A stretch of DNA of 64,000 nt from Qipengyuania sp. S6317L1. Its GTDB lineage: Bacteria > Pseudomonadota > Alphaproteobacteria > Sphingomonadales > Sphingomonadaceae. Below, piece after piece: positions 60,642 to 64,000 of this stretch (position 1 is its first letter; every line of letters starts with the position of its first letter). The notes below the pieces were generated by a model, which saw only the letters and a program-made list of their open reading frames with translations, did not search any database and had not been told where the DNA came from. The stretch is from NCBI RefSeq assembly GCF_023015615.1, contig NZ_JALKAJ010000002.1:1249345-1313344 (forward strand), written 5' to 3'. The translations under genes and the position numbers were made by a program.

Positions 60642-62360
60642 TCAGGCAGCAGTGAGCTGCTCTGTGTACTGTGCGCGCAAAAGCTTCTTGTCGATCTTCT
60701 GCGTTCCAAGGCGGGGGAGAGCTTCATCGACAACCCAGATATGCTCTTCGAGCGGAACCTTGAAGGGGGCAATGCGAGAAAGCAGGAATTCGCGAAGTTC
60801 GCCCGGTGTCATCGGACCGCTGTCTTCCTTCACATTGAAGACGCAAGCCGGCACTTCGCCCATGCGATCATCGGGCAGGCCGAAGACCGAACATTCGGCA
60901 ATATCGCTGTGTGCGTAGATCGCATCCTCGACCTCGATGCAGGTGATGTTTTCACCGCCGCGAATGATGATGTCCTTCTTGCGATCGACGATGTAGAGAT
61001 ATTCGTCCTCGTCGATATAGCCAAGGTCGCCCGTGCGGAAGAACTGGTCGTCGGTGAAGGCCGCTTTGGTCGCCTCTTCATTGCGCCAATAGCCGCGGAA
61101 ATTGGCGACGGAGCGGATGCACACCTCGCCAATGCTTCCTTGAGGCACCGGCTTGCCGTCATCATCGAGGATTGCGAGTTCGACCAGCGGACGCGAGGCA
61201 CGGCCGGTTGAACCCGGCTTTGCGATATAGTTCTCGTTGAAGTTACCGCAGCCAACCGCATTCGTTTCGGTAAGGCCATAACCCAGAAGCGGGAAGCCGC
61301 CGGGAAAGGCTTTCTTGATGCGCGTGACGTGCTCAACCGGACGCGGCGCACCGCCCGCGGCAAAGCTTTTGCACGACGACAGATCATATTGATCAAGGTC
61401 GGGATGCGTCGCGATCTCGTAGCTCATCAGCGGCACGCCAACGAAATAGGTGACCTTTTCGTGCGCCATCAACTGGATTGCGTGGAGCGCGTCCCACTTG
61501 GGCATCAACACCAGCTTGCGGGCAATCGCGAAGGATTGAAGGAACAGCGGAATGGCGCCTGTGACGTGGAACAATGGCACTGCGACCAGAGCGCACGGCT
61601 GCGCGCTTACGTCCTCGCCTTTTTTCTCAAGCAGGACCTTGGCCATCGCGCTTTGTGCGACATAATTCATAATGCCGGCAACCACGCCGCGATGGTCGGA
61701 ATAGGCGCCCTTGGAATTGCCGGTGGAACCCGAGGTATAAAGAATGGTCGCCAGATCATCAGGGCCGAGCGAACCGAGAATTTTCATCGCCGCCGATGTT
61801 TCGAAGCTTTCCGGCACGCTCCAGACATTGGCAAGGCCTTGGGGCGGGGCGGTGTGTTCGATCATCACGATCTTTGCCGAATGATCGGTGCCCTCAAGCC
61901 GGGCGGCACGTCCGTCGTCGGCCAGCACCAGCTTACATTCGGCAAGGCGGATGCCATAGGCAAGCTCTTCGCCGTTCCAGAAACCGTTGAGCAGCGTTGC
62001 GCAGCCGCCGGCCATGGTAATGCCCATGTAAGCGATCATCCAGGTTGCCGAATTGCGTGCGGCAATCCCGATACGGTCGCCGGTTTTCACGCCGTGGTCT
62101 TCGACCAGCCCCTCGGCCACGCATACGGCCGCCTGATAGGCTTCGCCAAAAGTCAGCCTGAGATCGCCGTCGACGATAAAAGGCACATCCTTGTGTTCAT
62201 TGCAGAAGTGGGCGAAGAAATGCGCCAGAGTAGGCGGTGCAACGGTGAAGGTCGGCATTGTCACGCCGTCGCGTTCAAAATCACTGGTGTGGAACGGCTG
62301 ACCTTCTTCGGTCAGCGCAGCGATGATCGCCTCAAGTGCATTGTCCAGCTCGGTGGCCAT
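60642..62360 (-). CDS. AMP-binding acyl-CoA synthetase
   Basis: A 572-residue adenylate-forming acyl-CoA synthetase that activates fatty or related acids in two steps. The P-loop is ILYTSGSTGNSKGAYSDHRG, LLGYGLTETNAVG is motif A5, and FRTGDLGYIDEDEYLYIVDRKKDIIIRGGENI spans A7-A8. The C-terminal catalytic Lys is in LPRLGTQKIDKKLLRAQY. The ATG at 62360 follows GAGGAGAG. Substrate specificity is not predictable. It diverges from lgt across a repeat-rich gap. Confidence 0.93.
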   Translation of the reverse strand: MATELDNALEAIIAALTEEGQPFHTSDFERDGVTMPTFTVAPPTLAHFFAHFCNEHKDVPFIVDGDLRLTFGEAYQAAVCVAEGLVEDHGVKTGDRIGIAARNSATWMIAYMGITMAGGCATLLNGFWNGEELAYGIRLAECKLVLADDGRAARLEGTDHSAKIVMIEHTAPPQGLANVWSVPESFETSAAMKILGSLGPDDLATILYTSGSTGNSKGAYSDHRGVVAGIMNYVAQSAMAKVLLEKKGEDVSAQPCALVAVPLFHVTGAIPLFLQSFAIARKLVLMPKWDALHAIQLMAHEKVTYFVGVPLMSYEIATHPDLDQYDLSSCKSFAAGGAPRPVEHVTRIKKAFPGGFPLLGYGLTETNAVGCGNFNENYIAKPGSTGRASRPLVELAILDDDGKPVPQGSIGEVCIRSVANFRGYWRNEEATKAAFTDDQFFRTGDLGYIDEDEYLYIVDRKKDIIIRGGENITCIEVEDAIYAHSDIAECSVFGLPDDRMGEVPACVFNVKEDSGPMTPGELREFLLSRIAPFKVPLEEHIWVVDEALPRLGTQKIDKKLLRAQYTEQLTAA

Positions 62361-62447
62361 GCGTTTCTCTCTCCTCTTTGCCTCGCGCGTGGCGAGTGCC
62401 ATTGATCCCTCGGGCCAAGCGGCCCCTTCTTGCCCCCTGTGGCCGAA

Positions 62448-62480
62448 ATGATCCGCGCGGTCCAGATGATCCGCGCGGTC
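62448..62480. repeat. 15-bp direct repeat, two exact copies, 18-bp period
   Basis: ATGATCCGCGCGGTC occurs at 62448-62462 and 62466-62480. The inner GATCCGCGCGGTC is itself nearly palindromic. Two dyads at about two helical turns could bind a cooperative regulator. Confidence 0.55.
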
Positions 62481-62554
62481 AAATTTGGCCGATACGGCTC
62501 ATGTCCGCCATACGCGCGCCTGGCAAGTAGGCCGCATGGCGCAGCGGCTCACCC

Positions 62555-62597
62555 TTTTTGCGATAAAGGGCTTTGAGTAAAGCTCTTTGCGTAAAGA
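62555..62597. promoter_or_regulatory. Three tandem TTTG-CG-TAAAG elements upstream of lgt
   Basis: TTTGCGATAAAG, TTTGAGTAAAG and TTTGCGTAAAG start at 62557, 62572 and 62586, spaced 15 and 14 bases apart. Each has CTTT/AAAG or CCTTT/AAAGG dyad symmetry. Regular spacing close to 1.4 helical turns suggests a multi-site operator for lgt or the acyl-CoA synthetase. No known consensus recognised. Confidence 0.45.
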
Positions 62598-62670
62598 GTG
62601 CGGTGTGCCACAAGCCGCTCGAAATATGTTTGCCTAACCGGCGTTGCTGTATCTTTAAGAGGTTCCCTTC

Positions 62671-63579
62671 GTGCTGTCACTACTTGCTGCGGGCGCAGGC
62701 TCGGTCGATCCGATCTATTGGTCAGACCTCGGGATGCGGCCCTATCTGTTCGAGATCGGCTCGTTCCAGCTGCGCTTCTATTCGCTGGCCTATCTGATCG
62801 GCGTGATCTTTGCCTATTGGCACACGTCAAAGGCGATCAAGACACCCGGCGCCCCGATGGCGCAGCGCCACGTCGATGACCTTTTCTTCTACTGCACGCT
62901 CGGCGTGATCCTGGGCGGCAGGCTCGGCTATGCCGCCTTTTACACCGGCGGCGATACCGGCATCCCGTCGGCCTTCACCGATTTTTCAGGCGACGGGTTT
63001 GTCAGCTGGAAGCTTTTGCGGATGTGGGATGGCGGCATGAGCTTTCACGGCGGGCTTATCGGTGTCGGCGTTGCGATGCTGTGGGTGTCGTGGCGCGGCA
63101 ATCTCAATTTCCTGCGCGTGTGCGATTATGTCTCGGTCAGCGTGCCGATGGGCATGATGCTGGGACGGCTTGCCAATTTCAACAATGGCGAGCTTTGGGG
63201 CCGTGTTTCCGATGTGCCCTGGGCGATGGTGTTTCCGCGCGCGGGTGAAGTCGCCCGTCACCCGAGCCAGCTTTACCAGGCGGGGCTCGAAGGATTGCTG
63301 CTGCTGATCGTGATGATGCTGCTCTTCTGGAAGACCAAAGCGCGCTTTCGCCCCGGTCTTTTGGTGGGCGTGTTCGTCGCCGGGATCGGTGCAGCGCGCT
63401 TCTTTAACGAATTTTTCCGCGAACCGGACACACAATTGGCTGACTTAGTGGTGCAAACTGGGTTATCGATGGGCCAATGGCTAAGCATACCGCTGATAGT
63501 GACCGGATTGATTGTCGTGATTTACGCAATGACACGCCGCCCCGTGGGAACGGGAGCGGGCGCGACGCCGGCAGCCTAG
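62671..63579 (+). CDS. lgt: Prolipoprotein diacylglyceryl transferase
   Basis: A 302-residue inner-membrane enzyme that attaches diacylglycerol to lipobox cysteines, needed for all the lipoproteins in this window. Motifs MSFHGGLIGVGVAML (catalytic His), GRLANFNNGELWGR, RHPSQLYQ and FFNEFFREPD are diagnostic. About seven TM helices. The GTG start follows AAGAGGT. Its 3' end is overlapped by an open frame that continues into the last gene. Confidence 0.95.
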   Translation: MLSLLAAGAGSVDPIYWSDLGMRPYLFEIGSFQLRFYSLAYLIGVIFAYWHTSKAIKTPGAPMAQRHVDDLFFYCTLGVILGGRLGYAAFYTGGDTGIPSAFTDFSGDGFVSWKLLRMWDGGMSFHGGLIGVGVAMLWVSWRGNLNFLRVCDYVSVSVPMGMMLGRLANFNNGELWGRVSDVPWAMVFPRAGEVARHPSQLYQAGLEGLLLLIVMMLLFWKTKARFRPGLLVGVFVAGIGAARFFNEFFREPDTQLADLVVQTGLSMGQWLSIPLIVTGLIVVIYAMTRRPVGTGAGATPAA

Positions 63580-64000
63580 GCAATTGGGGCCGAATTACGC
63601 TTACAGTTGAAAGGTGCACCTCGCTCAGGCTGATCGAGCCTGACGGGACCTGCACGCTTGTGCCCGTTGACCGGGCGGGCGCGGGCGATGATTCGAACGC
63701 GGCCGGGACGAAAGCTGCGGCGAAGCGGGCGGCGGACGCGCAGGCGAAAGCTGAGGCAGAGGCTGAGGCGAAAGCCAAGGCGCAGGCCGAAGCCGAGGCA
63801 AAACGCCGCGAAGAAGAAGCGCGCGCAAAGGCGAAAGCTGAAGCGGAGGCTAAAGCCAAGGCAGAGGCTAAAGCTAAGGCAGAGGCCAAGGCGAAACGCG
63901 AAGCGGAGGCAAAGGCCCGCCGCGAAGCTGAGCAAAAGGCCAGAGAACACGCTCGCGAAGAAGCCAAGCGCAAAGCCAAGGCAGAGGCCAAGGCCAAGGC
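63477..64000 (+). CDS. Start of an Ala/Lys/Glu-rich, single-alpha-helix-type protein (runs off right edge)
   Basis: An open frame with no stop to the window end. A candidate ATG at 63477 lies inside lgt; a GTG at 63660 is another possible start. The N-terminal part (residues ~40-65, ending EPDGTCTLVPVD) looks coded, then from about 63730 the protein becomes almost pure Ala, Lys, Glu, Arg and Gln in repeated AEAKAK units. This is expected to form a long charged helix or coiled coil, as in TolA or IgA-protease linkers. Function unknown; the C-terminal domain is out of view. Confidence 0.55.
   Translation, partial: MAKHTADSDRIDCRDLRNDTPPRGNGSGRDAGSLGNWGRITLTVERCTSLRLIEPDGTCTLVPVDRAGAGDDSNAAGTKAAAKRAADAQAKAEAEAEAKAKAQAEAEAKRREEEARAKAKAEAEAKAKAEAKAKAEAKAKREAEAKARREAEQKAREHAREEAKRKAKAEAKAK

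Larger units (their letters stand above)
62361..62670. other. 310-base divergent regulatory region between acyl-CoA synthetase and lgt
   Basis: No gene is evident. The gap contains a 15-base direct repeat with 18-base period (62448-62480) and three tandem copies of a TTTGcG-TAAAG-type element (62555-62597). The second set lies 75-115 bases before lgt. The rest is unremarkable. It must hold the promoters of both genes. Confidence 0.7.

Noticed and set aside
63404..63997. Leftward Ala/Ser/Leu-rich frames at the right edge
   Set aside because: They are antisense to the AEAKAK coding repeat and to lgt. Their low complexity simply mirrors it.
1..64000. tRNA, rRNA, prophage, transposase or toxin-antitoxin genes
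   Set aside because: Reading both strands I found no TTCGA-loop arrangement outside coding sequence, no transposase or integrase motifs, and no small toxin-antitoxin pair. A tRNAscan or HMM run would settle weak cases.

Overview
This window looks like a stretch of chromosome from a marine or freshwater alphaproteobacterium of the Sphingomonadales, most likely Erythrobacteraceae (Erythrobacter/Qipengyuania-like). The inference rests on moderately high G+C, very compact genes with 1-4 base start/stop overlaps, and a gene set typical of that family: exosortase-A-associated glycan genes, a large TonB-dependent receptor, intracellular PHA depolymerase, phenylalanine 4-hydroxylase, a GTP cyclohydrolase II with a long N-terminal extension, and a PabB-PabC fusion. 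I saw no tRNA or rRNA gene, CRISPR array, insertion sequence, prophage or integrase. It reads as core chromosome rather than an island.

Layout. 1-2.6 kb: 5' part of glutamate synthase gltB and an unrecognised two-TM protein with a 15-bp tandem repeat. 2.6-5.6 kb: a small exosortase-A-associated surface-glycan locus (glycosyltransferase diverging from a tiny membrane protein plus O-ligase). 5.7-7.5 kb: MaoC hydratase and thiolase behind a LiuR-like operator. 7.5-13.4 kb: hydrolase, DUF4126 membrane protein, SthA transhydrogenase, FecR-like protein, nitronate monooxygenase and PHA depolymerase; the gap upstream of the depolymerase holds a PhaR-like site. 13.6-20.8 kb: ABC exporter, M13 peptidase, UppP, small membrane protein, PhhA and PPK2, with a perfect palindrome at the phhA start. 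20.8-26.0 kb: a leftward acyl-CoA operon (two small lipoproteins, acyl-CoA dehydrogenase, CoA-transferase, thiolase, FAS1/MaoC-like hydratase). 26.2-33.6 kb: beta-helix protein, xth-ribA-GNAT operon, alkaline phosphatase, a structured convergent gap that may hold a small RNA, LolA, L33, ArfB and an RluA-type synthase. 33.7-41.5 kb: pabBC, HerA-like ATPase, serine hydrolase, and a two-component system next to a six-EF-hand protein. 41.8-53.4 kb: cupin, VOC protein, aminopeptidase P, oligopeptidase B, DUF2939 protein, thioesterase, GGDEF protein, nucleotidyltransferase, PrpD family and FtsK. 53.6-64.0 kb: TenI-like protein, YggS, TonB receptor, GlnD, acyl-CoA synthetase, Lgt and the start of an Ala/Lys/Glu-rich protein running off the end.

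How the genes fit together. The main theme is acyl-CoA and storage-polymer metabolism: MaoC/thiolase, PHA depolymerase, the acyl-CoA dehydrogenase operon, acyl-CoA synthetase and thioesterase. Nitrogen assimilation (GltB, GlnD) and envelope biogenesis (UppP, LolA, Lgt, exosortase glycan genes, TonB receptor) are the others. No complete novel defence or mobile system is evident. The most interesting leads are regulatory: the candidate small RNA at 31.2-31.34 kb, the PhaR-like and LiuR-like sites, the phhA palindrome, and the triple repeat between the acyl-CoA synthetase and lgt. Two protein-level leads are the EF-hand/two-component cluster and the helix-rich gene overlapping lgt.
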